From the NCBI GenBank assembly GCA_018269075.1, contig JAFDVJ010000044.1, positions 1 to 45,910 of the forward strand: DNA of 45,910 bases, given 5' to 3'. Source of the DNA: Acidobacteriota bacterium. GTDB taxonomy: Bacteria > Acidobacteriota > Blastocatellia > Pyrinomonadales > Pyrinomonadaceae. Below, piece after piece: positions 23,737 through 34,233 of the stretch. The number at the start of each line of letters is the position of its first letter. The stretch's first letter is position 1. Made by a program: the position numbers and the translations under genes. The notes under the pieces are model-generated. The model had not been told where the DNA came from. It did no database searches and worked only from the letters and a program-made list of their open reading frames with translations.

Positions 23737-25401
23737 ATGGTATCACAAGTTTTTCAACGCCGGGACGCTCAGACGCAAGGCCGCAAAGTTTTATCAACAA
23801 AAAACTTTGCGCCTCTGCGCCTCTGCGTCTTAGCGTTAATATTAATGTTCGCGGCCTGCGGTTCCAAACCGACCGATCTCCGCACGCTCGTTCCGGCCGA
23901 CACGCTCGTCTATCTCGAAACGCCGGACCTCGGTCAGGCTCTGACGACTTTGACCGACGCCCGGGCCTTTCGCGACGCCGCCAAACAGCAGCCCGATTTT
24001 TCGGCGCTCAAAGGCGTGCAGACGGCGGTCGCGGTGACCGGTTTCGAGGCTTCGGAAAATCAGGTCACGGCGGAAAACTCGATCCTCAATTTCAAGCCGC
24101 GCTTCGTCGCCGTCGCCGACACGCACACCTGGAACCGCTACGCGCTCCGATTCGCCGAAAATCAGCTCGGCGAATTCGTCAACGAGACCTACGGCGGCGA
24201 AGTGACTTTGGACGAGGCCGACAAAAACGGCGGCCGCTCGTTCGTCTGGACGGCCAAAGACGGCCGCCGGGCGTTTGCCTTCGTGACGGGCAGCCGCGTC
24301 TTTTTCAGCAACGACGAAGCGGCGCTCGAACGGACGCTGGCGGTCGCGCGCGGCGAGGCCGACAGCCTCGTCAAAAACGATTCGCTCGCCCGTCTGCGCG
24401 ACGGCGCGGCGAAGAACGCGCTCGCCTTCGGCTATGTCGCGCCCGACGGCGTCGCGCAGCTCGCCAATCTCGCCGGCGTCTCGGCCGCGCTCGACGCGAC
24501 CGACGACGAGCAGGGCCGCAGCTTCATCGCGCGCGTGCTGCCGCAGGTCCTGCGAAACTCGGTTAAGGAAGCGACCTGGACGGCGACCGCGACCGAGCAG
24601 GGAATCGAGGACCGGTACGCGGTCACGCTCTCGCCCGAGACGACGGCCGTCGTCAAGGAAACGCTCGTCCCGGCGGCCGCGCCCGCGAATTCGGCCGAAT
24701 ATCTGCCGGCCGACGTTTACTCGGCGACGCGCTACAATCTGCAGAACCCGCAAATCGCGTGGCGGAGTCTGCTGCTCGTCGCCGGCAAAAACGCCGCCGG
24801 GCCGAACACGGCGGCCGACCCTTTGAGCGGGAAGATCATCCTCGCCTTTTCCGACAGTCTGCTCGAACCCTACGGCATCAGGGACGCGGAGGGCTTTCTG
24901 AGCGCGGTCGAGCCCGAGATCTGGACGGCCAACGCCGACGCCGAGGGCGACAAGACGGTCGCCGTCTTCGGCGTCAAAGACGCGGAAAAGCTCAAACAGT
25001 CGATCAGCGGGATGAACTTCAAAGCGCCGGCCGAAAAGCGCGGCGCCGCCGACGTCTGGAAAAACGCCGACGGCACGATCGCCGCCGCCTTCGTCGGGAA
25101 CCGGCTGATCCTCGGCGAGACGGAAACGGTCGCGAAATGTCTCGACGCGCCGGCCGGCGGGCAGACGCTCGCGAAGAGCGCGGCGGCCCAAAAATTTTCC
25201 GAAAGCGGCGCGGTCGCCGTCACTTACGGGAAGGATTCGACCGAAAAAACCGTCGATGCGCTCGGCGAAAAGAAATCGGAAAATCTCCAGATGCTGACCG
25301 CTTACACGACCGAGACGCGCTTTAACGCTTCGGGCCTCGAACGCCGGACGGTTTCGCCCTTCGGTCTGCTCGGCCGGCTCGTCGAGCAGTTCGACGAATA
25401 G
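23737..25401 (+). CDS. lipoprotein, DUF3352-like
   Basis: 554 residues from ATG 23737. The lipobox FAACG places the lipidated Cys near residue 38, after a long basic N-region and the hydrophobic stretch LRLCVLALILMFAAC. That signal peptide is encoded by an octamer repeat hairpin (23755-23840). The mature part begins LRTLVPADTLVYLETPDLGQ, resembling DUF3352 proteins, which carry VPADT-type openings and long mixed alpha/beta domains. Motifs such as FFSNDEAALERTLAVARGEA and ALAFGYVAPDGVAQLANLAG recur loosely in two halves. No catalytic motif is visible; the role at the outer or inner membrane is unknown. Start is uncertain because promoters for the divergent gene must overlap it. Confidence 0.68.
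   Translation: MVSQVFQRRDAQTQGRKVLSTKNFAPLRLCVLALILMFAACGSKPTDLRTLVPADTLVYLETPDLGQALTTLTDARAFRDAAKQQPDFSALKGVQTAVAVTGFEASENQVTAENSILNFKPRFVAVADTHTWNRYALRFAENQLGEFVNETYGGEVTLDEADKNGGRSFVWTAKDGRRAFAFVTGSRVFFSNDEAALERTLAVARGEADSLVKNDSLARLRDGAAKNALAFGYVAPDGVAQLANLAGVSAALDATDDEQGRSFIARVLPQVLRNSVKEATWTATATEQGIEDRYAVTLSPETTAVVKETLVPAAAPANSAEYLPADVYSATRYNLQNPQIAWRSLLLVAGKNAAGPNTAADPLSGKIILAFSDSLLEPYGIRDAEGFLSAVEPEIWTANADAEGDKTVAVFGVKDAEKLKQSISGMNFKAPAEKRGAADVWKNADGTIAAAFVGNRLILGETETVAKCLDAPAGGQTLAKSAAAQKFSESGAVAVTYGKDSTEKTVDALGEKKSENLQMLTAYTTETRFNASGLERRTVSPFGLLGRLVEQFDE
23755..23840. repeat. octamer repeat hairpin overlapping a lipoprotein signal-peptide region
   Basis: The left arm (ACGCTCAGACGCAAGGCCGC and AAAGTTTT, about 23763-23792) pairs with a right arm (AAAACTTTGCGCCTCTGCGC and CTCTGCGTCTTAGCGTT, about 23800-23839), which contains two tandem GCGCCTCT units. 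The sequence type recurs around the terminator at 34084-34228. Confidence 0.8.
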
Positions 25402-25426
25402 GCGGATGCCGGATTGTCAGTTGGTT

Positions 25427-26167
25427 TTACGATTGGCCGTTCGTTTTTTTCGCCCGCCGCTTGATATGTTTGATATTTTGCTCGATCCAGCGCTCGGCTT
25501 TTTCGTAGTCGGCGAAACGGCGCTCGCTGCGGCGGAATTCGGGCGTGTGGATGGAGCGGCGGCCGTTGTGATGGACCGTCGGGTGAAAGATGTGGAGCAT
25601 TTCGTGATAGACGATGTATTCGACGACGTATTCCGGGACCGATCGGTCGTCGAGCGAGCGGCTGACGACGATCGTCTCGTGCGTGCCGTCGTGATGGCCT
25701 AAAATCCGGTAGGTTTTGCGCGCCGACCACGACAGGACCGGCTTCGGCAGCGATTTGCGAAAATAGACGGCGTTCAGTTTTTCGAAGATCTCGTCGAGAT
25801 CGAAAAACTCGCCGCGCGCCGCCGTCACGATCTTGCGGCCGAAATTTCGCTTGTTTTCGACCGCGCGCTCGCGGATCTCGGTTTGTTTGACGAACCGCGA
25901 ATAGGTCTCGCGCGCGAGCGCCGGGACTTTTTTCCGGAGCAGCTTGGCGACGAGGATCTCGGCGAGCGCGCGGTGGCCGCTTTCCGGCATCGCGTCGCAG
26001 AGCTCGGCGAGCCGGACGAAGACGACGCCGTCGCGGACGCGGATCGTGTGGTTGATGCCGATGTACGGGTAAAAACAAACGTCGATCTCCGGGACCGTCT
26101 TCGCCGGGTCGAATTTGCGGAAGGCGGCTTCGTAAAACGTCTTTATCTGCGAGATTTTTTCGTCCAT
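25427..26167 (-). CDS. SprT-like zinc metalloprotein
   Basis: 246 residues from ATG 26167; an earlier ATG at 26248 would add 27 residues with Cys and Pro but no domain match. The signature is EYIVYHEMLHIFHPTVHHNG, with the HExxH pair of zinc ligands and a third His a few residues on, then HTPEFRRSERRF, as in SprT/YgjP-type domains. The region before it (YFRKSLPKPVLSWSARKTYR, HDGTHETIVVSRSLDD) fits the SprT fold: strand, helix, strand, metal helix. Cytoplasmic, with no signal peptide. Relatives include DNA-protein-crosslink proteases and uncharacterised hydrolases, so the substrate is open. The C-terminus is very basic. Confidence 0.78.
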   Translation of the reverse strand: MDEKISQIKTFYEAAFRKFDPAKTVPEIDVCFYPYIGINHTIRVRDGVVFVRLAELCDAMPESGHRALAEILVAKLLRKKVPALARETYSRFVKQTEIRERAVENKRNFGRKIVTAARGEFFDLDEIFEKLNAVYFRKSLPKPVLSWSARKTYRILGHHDGTHETIVVSRSLDDRSVPEYVVEYIVYHEMLHIFHPTVHHNGRRSIHTPEFRRSERRFADYEKAERWIEQNIKHIKRRAKKTNGQS

Positions 26168-26289
26168 CGAAGTGAAATATTTTCCGTTAAAAAAAGACTT
26201 TTCGCAACCGGCGGCGCATTTGCGGCCGGCCGGAGGTCCGGAAGACATTTTCGGGCGGAACCTGTTAATCAGAGTTTAACTAATATTTC

Positions 26290-26319
26290 TTGACATATTT
26301 AGGCGGAAAATGTTATCTG
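26290..26319 (+). promoter_or_regulatory. candidate promoter for the hrcA cluster
   Basis: A consensus -35 box TTGACA (26290-26295) stands 18 bases before TATCTG (26314-26319), a weak -10. The distance to the hrcA ATG at 26372 is 52 bases. I see no CIRCE element (inverted repeat with TTAGCACTC/GAGTGCTAA) in this region, although HrcA normally represses its own cluster through it. Confidence 0.4.
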
Positions 26320-26371
26320 TTTTAAAGCGGGAGCTTATCCCGCCGGAAAACATCAAACCCACGGGAAAAAG

Positions 26372-27493
26372 ATGTCGGTCCGTGATTCGAATTCAATTTC
26401 CGATAAAATCAACTACCCCGATATTCGCGGGAGGGCTGTACTTTCGGCAATTATCGGCGAACATCTGATCACGGGCGAGCCGGTCGGCTCGAAATTAATC
26501 GCGGAAAAATTCGTTAATTCCTTCGGCTTCAGCCCGGCAACCATCCGCAACGTGATGGGCGAGCTCGAAGATTCCGGTCTTCTCGAACAGCCGCACACGT
26601 CGGCCGGACGCGTGCCGACCGACAAGGGCTACCGCTTTTATGTTGACAATCTGCTCGGCGTGCTCAGCCTTTCGAACGAAGATCTGCGCTTTATCGGCGA
26701 CGAATTCGGCTTTCTCGAAAGCGAGCTCACCGAGACTCCCGACCGGTTGATGGAACGTACTTCACAGCTTCTCTCGGCTCTTTCAAATAATATCGGTATC
26801 GTCGTTTCGCCGAGTCTGGCCAGCGATCGGCTCCAACATATCGAATTCGTCAATCTTTCCGACAAGCGCATTCTTGTCGTGTTGGTTTCGGCGCCGAATA
26901 TCGTGCACAACAAGATCATCCGGCTCAAGGAAGCCTACAAGCAGGAAGAGCTCGACCGGACGGCGCGTTATCTGAACGTCGAGTTCGGCGGCCGGAGCCT
27001 CGCGGAAATCCGGGCGGAAATTTTGAAGCTGATGCACGAAGAGAAGGCGTTATTTGATAAGCTGCTCCAAACGGCGATGATCCTTTGTTCGCAAAGCATC
27101 GAAGACGAGGAAGACCGGCAGGGCGAGGTTTATGTCGACGGCACGTCGAACATTCTGACCAAGCGCGATTTCGCCGATCTCGAACGGCTTCGCGAGCTGC
27201 TGCGGACGATCGAGGAAAAATCGCGGCTGATCCGGATTCTCAACGAATGCATCACCCGCGACGCGTCCGGAAAGGGCAACGTGCAGGTCGTCATCGGCCG
27301 TGAAAATTCGGCTTCCACCCTCCAGAACTGCACTCTGATCACCGCGCCCTACCGGATCGGCGACGGCTCGGCGATCGGAACCCTGAGCGTTTTGGGCCCG
27401 ACCCGCATCGAGTATGCGCGAATCATCTCGATCGTCGGCTACGTCGCCCGAATCCTCGAAAAGTTTATGACCAGGGAACACTCATATAACTAA
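26372..27493 (+). CDS. hrcA: heat-inducible transcription repressor HrcA
   Basis: 373 residues. HrcA binds CIRCE operators and represses chaperone genes, with GroEL assisting its folding. The N-terminal winged helix is clear: RAVLSAIIGEHLITGEPVGS, SPATIRNVMGELEDSGLLEQPHTSAGRVPTDKGYRFYVD. The GAF-like middle (NIGIVVSPSLASDRLQHIEF, RILVVLV) and the late VVIGRENSASTLQNCTLITAPYRIGDGSAIGTLSVLGPTRIEYARII segment are typical. It heads hrcA-grpE-dnaK-dnaJ, the order often seen in bacteria with the CIRCE/HrcA system. Confidence 0.96.
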   Translation: MSVRDSNSISDKINYPDIRGRAVLSAIIGEHLITGEPVGSKLIAEKFVNSFGFSPATIRNVMGELEDSGLLEQPHTSAGRVPTDKGYRFYVDNLLGVLSLSNEDLRFIGDEFGFLESELTETPDRLMERTSQLLSALSNNIGIVVSPSLASDRLQHIEFVNLSDKRILVVLVSAPNIVHNKIIRLKEAYKQEELDRTARYLNVEFGGRSLAEIRAEILKLMHEEKALFDKLLQTAMILCSQSIEDEEDRQGEVYVDGTSNILTKRDFADLERLRELLRTIEEKSRLIRILNECITRDASGKGNVQVVIGRENSASTLQNCTLITAPYRIGDGSAIGTLSVLGPTRIEYARIISIVGYVARILEKFMTREHSYN

Positions 27494-27574
27494 TAACGGA
27501 TAAAAATCCTGTCCCGATGGCTGTCGTCAGGCGTGCTTTTATCTCCAAATTAACTTAATCAAACGAGCTGCAAA

Positions 27575-28411
27575 ATGGATTTCAATAACGAAATAGAAGA
27601 CCAGGACAATCTTGTCACCGAAGTTGAAGCCGACAATTCGCTTTCGATCGACGAGTTCCTGAAGGAACTGGAAGCGAAGGAAAAGGCTCTTCATATTTCG
27701 CCTGATTTGTCTATTGAAATCGATGATTCCGACATCGACGACTCCAATCCGCCGGAATTCATCCGGCAGGAAATCGCCATCGAACCCGTCAAGACCGTCG
27801 AAAAAGCGGCCGTCAACCCGCTCCTTCACAACGAACGTAAGTTTACCGAACTCGAAAACGAGATTTCGCATTTCAAACAACAGGTTTCGCGTCTCGAGAC
27901 CGAACGCACCGAACTCAACGAGACGATGCGCCGGCGGCAGACGGATTTCGACAATTATAAAAAACGCATCGAGCGCGACCGCCGCGAGACTTATCTCAGC
28001 CAGATCAGCAATCTCGCGACGCAGATGCTCCCCGTTCTCGATAATCTGAACCGCGCCCTCGATTTCGCCGTCCATCATTCGGAAGGCAAATCGCACGACT
28101 TCCACCAGTTTTTCGAAGGCATCGTGCTGGTCAACCAGCAGCTGAACGAAGTGATGGCCGAGATGGGCGTCCAGCCGATCGCGGCCGTCGGCGAGCATTT
28201 CGACCCGCATTATCACGAGGCCGTCGCGATGGACGCGAGCGGAATCTATCCGCCGAACACCGTCACGGCCGAACTGTTGCGGGGCTACCGGATCGGCGAC
28301 AAAGTGATCCGGGCGGCGATGGTCAAGGTCTCGATGGCCCGGCCGAATACACCGTCTTCTCCTCCCGAAAATGACATTAATCTGTTTGACGATTTACTGG
28401 AAACCGATTAG
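27575..28411 (+). CDS. grpE: nucleotide exchange factor GrpE, long acidic N-terminus
   Basis: 278 residues, against about 190-210 in most bacteria. The first 85 residues are acidic (IEIDDSDIDDSNPPEF) and probably disordered. A long coiled coil follows (NERKFTELENEISHFKQQVS, FDNYKKRIERDRRE), then the four-helix region and the C-terminal beta-wing: GVQPIAAVGEHFDPHYHEAV, GYRIGDKVIRAAMVKVS. GrpE speeds ADP release from DnaK. It starts 81 bases after hrcA. The tail, ENDINLFDDLLETD, is acidic again. Confidence 0.94.
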   Translation: MDFNNEIEDQDNLVTEVEADNSLSIDEFLKELEAKEKALHISPDLSIEIDDSDIDDSNPPEFIRQEIAIEPVKTVEKAAVNPLLHNERKFTELENEISHFKQQVSRLETERTELNETMRRRQTDFDNYKKRIERDRRETYLSQISNLATQMLPVLDNLNRALDFAVHHSEGKSHDFHQFFEGIVLVNQQLNEVMAEMGVQPIAAVGEHFDPHYHEAVAMDASGIYPPNTVTAELLRGYRIGDKVIRAAMVKVSMARPNTPSSPPENDINLFDDLLETD

Positions 28412-28474
28412 TTTTTGAAACACTACCCCTTATGAAACCCGCGAAATTCTACCTGAAAGTCTCAATTGAAAATT

Positions 28475-30280
<1,806 letters not shown>

Positions 30281-30283
30281 TTC

Positions 30284-30416
30284 TGAGAAGAGGAGAGGAG
30301 GAGAAGAGGAGAGGAGGAGATTAAGTTACTGAACGAGACGGTTGAAAGTTACAAAGAAACTTCATCAACATTCAATCGTCTCCTCTTCTCCTCCTCTCCT
30401 CCTCTCCTCTTCTTGA
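30284..30416. repeat. 16-base purine repeat hairpin after dnaK
   Basis: Two tandem copies of GAGAAGAGGAGAGGAG (30284-30322) face a complementary pyrimidine arm (about 30377-30416) across a 54-base core, giving arms of nearly 40 bases. Same design as the heptamer elements but with a longer purine-only unit. It starts 3 bases after the dnaK stop. Confidence 0.88.
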
Positions 30417-30484
30417 TTTAACGCGTCGGTTGTCGCAAAATAAAACGGAACGTCAGTTCATTCACGTGGGCTGGCGTTATCTTT

Positions 30485-30516
30485 ATTTCGGATTTCGGAT
30501 TTCGGATTTCGGATTT
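30485..30516 (+). repeat. GGATTTC heptamer tandem repeat upstream of dnaJ
   Basis: Four GGATTTC units, followed by degenerate relatives down to about 30558 (TTTGAGATTTTGATTTTTGG). They fill the space just before the dnaJ start at 30566. No right arm is evident. Between 30417 and 30484 nothing further is recognised. Confidence 0.85.
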
Positions 30517-30565
30517 ATCGTTTGAGATTTTGATTTTTGGATTTGAGATTTAGATTCAGGAATTT

Positions 30566-31678
30566 ATGAGCAAAAGAGATTATTACGAAGTTTTAGGCGT
30601 TTCGAAGACGGCCGGCGAGACGGAGATCAAGAGCGCGTATCGCAAGATGGCGATCCAGTATCACCCGGACAAGAATCCGGGCGATCACGCGGCCGAGGAA
30701 AAATTCAAGGAAGCGGCCGAGGCTTACTCGGTTCTCTCCGACCCGAAAAAGCGCGCGGCCTACGACCGGTTCGGTCATTCGGGCGCGGGCGGTCAGGGCT
30801 TCGGCGGGTTCGAAGGTCAGGGCTTCTCGAACATCGAGGACATTTTCGACCTCTTCGGCTTCGGCGATATGTTCGGCGGCAGCCGCTCGCGCGGCGGCCG
30901 TTCTTCCGCCCAGCGCGGCGCCGATCTCCGCTACGACCTCGAGATCACGCTCGAGGACGCGGCCCACGGCAAGGAAGAAAAACTGCGCATCCCGCGGCTC
31001 GAAAAATGCGAGGAATGCGACGGGCGCGGCGCCGAAAAGGGCACCGAGGCGGAAACCTGCATCACCTGCAACGGCAGCGGCCAGACGCGTTACCAGCAGG
31101 GCTTTTTCTCGGTGATGCGGACCTGTCCGAACTGCGCGGGCAAGGGCCAGATCATCCGCAACCCGTGCAAATCCTGTCGCGGCGCGGGCCGCGTCGAAAA
31201 GGAAAAGACGCTCGAGATCAAGATCCCGGCCGGCGTCGAGACCGGCTCGCGGCTGCGCGTCAACGGCGAGGGCGAGGCCGGCACGAACGGCGGTCAGACC
31301 GGCGATCTCTACGTCGTCCTCCACGTCGCCGATCACGAAACCTTCGAGCGGCAGGGCGCGAATCTCTATTCGGCCGTGCCCGTCACCTTCGCGCAGGCCG
31401 CGCTCGGCGCGGAGATCGAGGTCAAGACGCTCGACGGCGAAGAGAAGCTGACGATCCCGGCCGGCACGCAGACCGGCACCGTTTTCCGGATCCGGAACGA
31501 GGGAATGCCGATTCTCGGCGGCCGCGGCAAGGGCGATCTCTTCGTCGCCGCGACGCTCGTCACGCCGAAGTCGCTCAGCAAGGAACAGCGCAAACTCTTC
31601 GAACAGCTCGCCGAGATCGAGGACACGCAGTTTCACGACCAGTCGTTTATGGACAAGGTCCGGAACATCTTCGGTTAG
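30566..31678 (+). CDS. dnaJ: chaperone DnaJ
   Basis: 370 residues with the full type-A layout: J domain ([19 protein letters not shown] with the HPD triad near 33-35), Gly/Phe-rich linker ([29 protein letters not shown]), four zinc-ribbon motifs [24 protein letters not shown] and CKSCRGAG (near 148-210), and C-terminal substrate domains with [19 protein letters not shown] and [20 protein letters not shown]. It stimulates the ATPase of DnaK and delivers clients. Last gene of the heat-shock cluster, closed by a terminator. Confidence 0.97.
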   Translation: MSKRDYYEVLGVSKTAGETEIKSAYRKMAIQYHPDKNPGDHAAEEKFKEAAEAYSVLSDPKKRAAYDRFGHSGAGGQGFGGFEGQGFSNIEDIFDLFGFGDMFGGSRSRGGRSSAQRGADLRYDLEITLEDAAHGKEEKLRIPRLEKCEECDGRGAEKGTEAETCITCNGSGQTRYQQGFFSVMRTCPNCAGKGQIIRNPCKSCRGAGRVEKEKTLEIKIPAGVETGSRLRVNGEGEAGTNGGQTGDLYVVLHVADHETFERQGANLYSAVPVTFAQAALGAEIEVKTLDGEEKLTIPAGTQTGTVFRIRNEGMPILGGRGKGDLFVAATLVTPKSLSKEQRKLFEQLAEIEDTQFHDQSFMDKVRNIFG

Positions 31679-31698
31679 GACCGAAACGACATCGATCG

Positions 31699-31729
31699 AA
31701 AGACGGCCCGTCGCGGCCGTCTTTTTTTA
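31699..31729 (+). terminator. rho-independent terminator after dnaJ
   Basis: AAAGACGGCC (31699-31708) and GGCCGTCTTT (31715-31724) form a perfect stem with a 6-base loop, running into a T-tract up to 31728. Confidence 0.92.
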
Positions 31730-31964
31730 TTTGCCGGAGACTAAAGAAATTAGCGCACCGGTCGATAAGAAAAGCGGTTCCCGGGAAAGGCGAGCGCTTC
31801 ACCCTTCGGAACTCTTTAATAATAAGATTTTAACCCGATTGGAAACCCGGCACCGGACGAGGGACGCGCGCCGCATTATTCGTTTTTCTTTAAAATTTAA
31901 TTTGCCATACATACAAAATCTCCGACCGGAAAACGGGTCCAAAATCGGTATGAGGTTTGAAAAT

Positions 31965-34064
31965 ATGTCCATCAAAGATTTATCGATCGGCAAAAAACTT
32001 GGTCTGCTGAGCGGCTTGCTTTTTGCTTCACTGCTTTTTATCAGTCTGGTCGCTTTTATCGCGCTCAGAAGCCTGAGCCTCGCGCAGAAGGATCTCGGGG
32101 CGACGCAGATCCCGGCGATCCGCAGCATCACGATCACCGATATGTATCACGACGGCTTGAGCGGCGTGGTCTACAAATCGCTCGTCGTCAGCGAAACGAA
32201 GGACGCGGCCGGCATCGAGGAAACGCGCCGCGACGCCGAGGAAGGCATCAAGGACATCAAGTCCAATTTCGGCAATCTGAACGAACTCGAGCTGCCGCCC
32301 GACACGAAAAAAATGGTCGATGAGGTGCGCCCGCTGATCGAGCGCTACGCGGCGACCGTCCAAACGCTGACCGGTCTGGCGCTTTCCGGCCAGCGCGATA
32401 AGGCGGTCGCGATGATGCCGCAGTTTCACACCGATTTCGAAAACCTGCAGGAAAAGCTCGACAAGCTGGGCGACAACATTCAGGAAAACGCCGACCGGAG
32501 CGTCGAAAGCTCGGCGGCGGCGTCCGCGCGCGCGACGCCCGAGCTGATCGTCGCGCTGCTCGCCGGTCTGGTCGCTTCGGTCGTCGCGATGTTCCTCTTC
32601 GCGCGCGGGCTGCTCCGGCCGCTGTCCGAGATGACCGGCATCGCCTCGCAGCTCGCCGCCGGCGACATCGATCAGACGGTCGTTTACACATCGGGCGACG
32701 AGATCGGGCAGCTCGCCGAATCGTTCCGGCAGTCGATCGCCTACACGCGCGAGATCGCGGCGGCGGTCGCGGCCGTCAGCGACGGGCGGCTCGACACCCT
32801 GCATCTGAGCCCGAAATCCCAGCGCGACCTGCTCGCGCACAACGTCGTCAAGGTCGCCGAAACGCTCCGCGAGGTCAACGCCCAGACGCGGCGGCTGATC
32901 GCCTCGGCCCGGAACGGCGATCTCGCGGCGCGCGGCGACGCGAAGCGCTTCGAGGGCGACTACGCGGCGCTCGTCGGCGGCATCAACGAGATGCTCGACG
33001 CCGTCGCCGAACCGATCGACGAGGCCGCCGATTGTCTCCGGAAGGTCGCCGGCCGCGATCTGACCGTCAAGATGACCGGCGATTACAAGGGCGAATTCGC
33101 GGTCATCAAAGAATCCCTGAACACGGCGCTCGTCAATCTCGACGAGGGAATGCGGCATATTTCGGAAGGAGCGGAACAGGTCGCCGAGGCCGCCGGCCAG
33201 ATCAGCGAGGGCAGCCAGTCGCTCGCCCAGACCTCGTCGGAACAGGCCTCGACGCTCGAAGAAGTCGCCGCCAATGTGCAGGAAATCTCGACGATGACCA
33301 AACAGAACGCGGCCAGCTCGCAGGAGGCGCGCGCGCTTTCCGCGGCCGCCCACAAGGCCGTCGAGGAAGGCCAGACGAATATGGAACGGCTCCACGTCGC
33401 CGTCGAACAGATCAAGCATTCGTCGGATTCGACTGTCAGGATCGTCAAGACGATCGAGGAGATCGCGTTTCAGACGAATCTGCTGGCCTTGAACGCGGCC
33501 GTCGAAGCGGCCCGCGCGGGCGACGCCGGCAAGGGCTTCGCGGTCGTTGCCGAAGAGGTTCGCAATCTCGCGATGCGCTCGGCCGAAGCCGCCAAGACGA
33601 CGGCGCAGCTGATCGACGAATCGGTCAAAAACACCGAGCACGGCGTCGCGATCCACCTGCTGGTTTCGAAGAATCTCGAGGACGTGCAGACGCAGATCGA
33701 AAAGGTTTCGGCCGTCAGCGCGGAGATCGCGGCGGCGACCGGCCAGCAGAGCGACGGCATCCACCAGATCAACGCGGCGTTCGAGCAGATGAACATCGTC
33801 ACGCAGCAGACGGCGGCCAATTCCGAGGAATCGGCGAGCGCCTCGGAAGAGCTTTCCGGCCAGTCGCAGGAGATGCTCAATCTGATCGGCAGCTTCCGGA
33901 TCAGCGGGAAAAAGAGCGCCGGCGTGACGGGCGCGGCGGGCGGGCGGTCGAAAAAGACGGGCCGGGCCGGCGCGCAAAACGCCGCCCGCCGGCTGTTGGG
34001 CGGCGCGGCCGAATTTCCGAACGTGTCGCCGTTTGACGCCGACGCGGTTCTCGGGAGCTTTTGA
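31965..34064 (+). CDS. methyl-accepting chemotaxis protein
   Basis: 699 residues from ATG 31965, chosen for GAGG (31952-31955) nine bases upstream; the frame is open back to 31731 and an in-frame ATG lies at 31950. Layout: cytoplasmic start, membrane helix (about 12-35), four-helix-bundle periplasmic sensor (36-190), second helix (about 191-213), HAMP domain, one or two further HAMP-like units (about 300-400, with [16 protein letters not shown] and [16 protein letters not shown]), and a signalling hairpin whose tip reads [21 protein letters not shown]. No C-terminal CheR-tethering pentapeptide (NWETF-type) is present; the tail is Gly/Ala/Arg-rich. No che genes are nearby, so the receptor joins a pathway encoded elsewhere. 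Confidence 0.95.
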   Translation: MSIKDLSIGKKLGLLSGLLFASLLFISLVAFIALRSLSLAQKDLGATQIPAIRSITITDMYHDGLSGVVYKSLVVSETKDAAGIEETRRDAEEGIKDIKSNFGNLNELELPPDTKKMVDEVRPLIERYAATVQTLTGLALSGQRDKAVAMMPQFHTDFENLQEKLDKLGDNIQENADRSVESSAAASARATPELIVALLAGLVASVVAMFLFARGLLRPLSEMTGIASQLAAGDIDQTVVYTSGDEIGQLAESFRQSIAYTREIAAAVAAVSDGRLDTLHLSPKSQRDLLAHNVVKVAETLREVNAQTRRLIASARNGDLAARGDAKRFEGDYAALVGGINEMLDAVAEPIDEAADCLRKVAGRDLTVKMTGDYKGEFAVIKESLNTALVNLDEGMRHISEGAEQVAEAAGQISEGSQSLAQTSSEQASTLEEVAANVQEISTMTKQNAASSQEARALSAAAHKAVEEGQTNMERLHVAVEQIKHSSDSTVRIVKTIEEIAFQTNLLALNAAVEAARAGDAGKGFAVVAEEVRNLAMRSAEAAKTTAQLIDESVKNTEHGVAIHLLVSKNLEDVQTQIEKVSAVSAEIAAATGQQSDGIHQINAAFEQMNIVTQQTAANSEESASASEELSGQSQEMLNLIGSFRISGKKSAGVTGAAGGRSKKTGRAGAQNAARRLLGGAAEFPNVSPFDADAVLGSF

Positions 34065-34083
34065 GTTTTTGAGTTTTTGGTTT

Positions 34084-34228
34084 AACGCAAAGGCGCGAAG
34101 ACGCGAAGACGCAAAGGGAAATTAAAAAATGGCTTCGGGACGGAGAATTACCGCCGTCCCGAAGCCATTTTCAGCGATTGAAAGCCAACCCTCAAATCTT
34201 TCGCGCCTTCGCGCCTTCGCGTTAAAAC
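34084..34228. repeat. octamer repeat arms nested around a bidirectional terminator
   Basis: The left arm (AACGCAAAGGCGCGAAGACG, with tandem GCGAAGAC units, 34084-34116) is complementary to the right arm (CGCGCCTTCGCGCCTTCGCG, 34199-34228). They enclose the 18-bp terminator stem at 34126-34171. The arms belong to the same family as the hairpin at 23755-23840. Confidence 0.85.
34126..34171. terminator. bidirectional terminator between chemoreceptor and FG-GAP genes
   Basis: A perfect 18-bp stem (34126-34143 with 34154-34171, loop of 10) is flanked by A-rich sequence on the left and TTTT on the right, so it can terminate transcription from both convergent genes. Confidence 0.93.
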
Positions 34229-34233
34229 AAACG

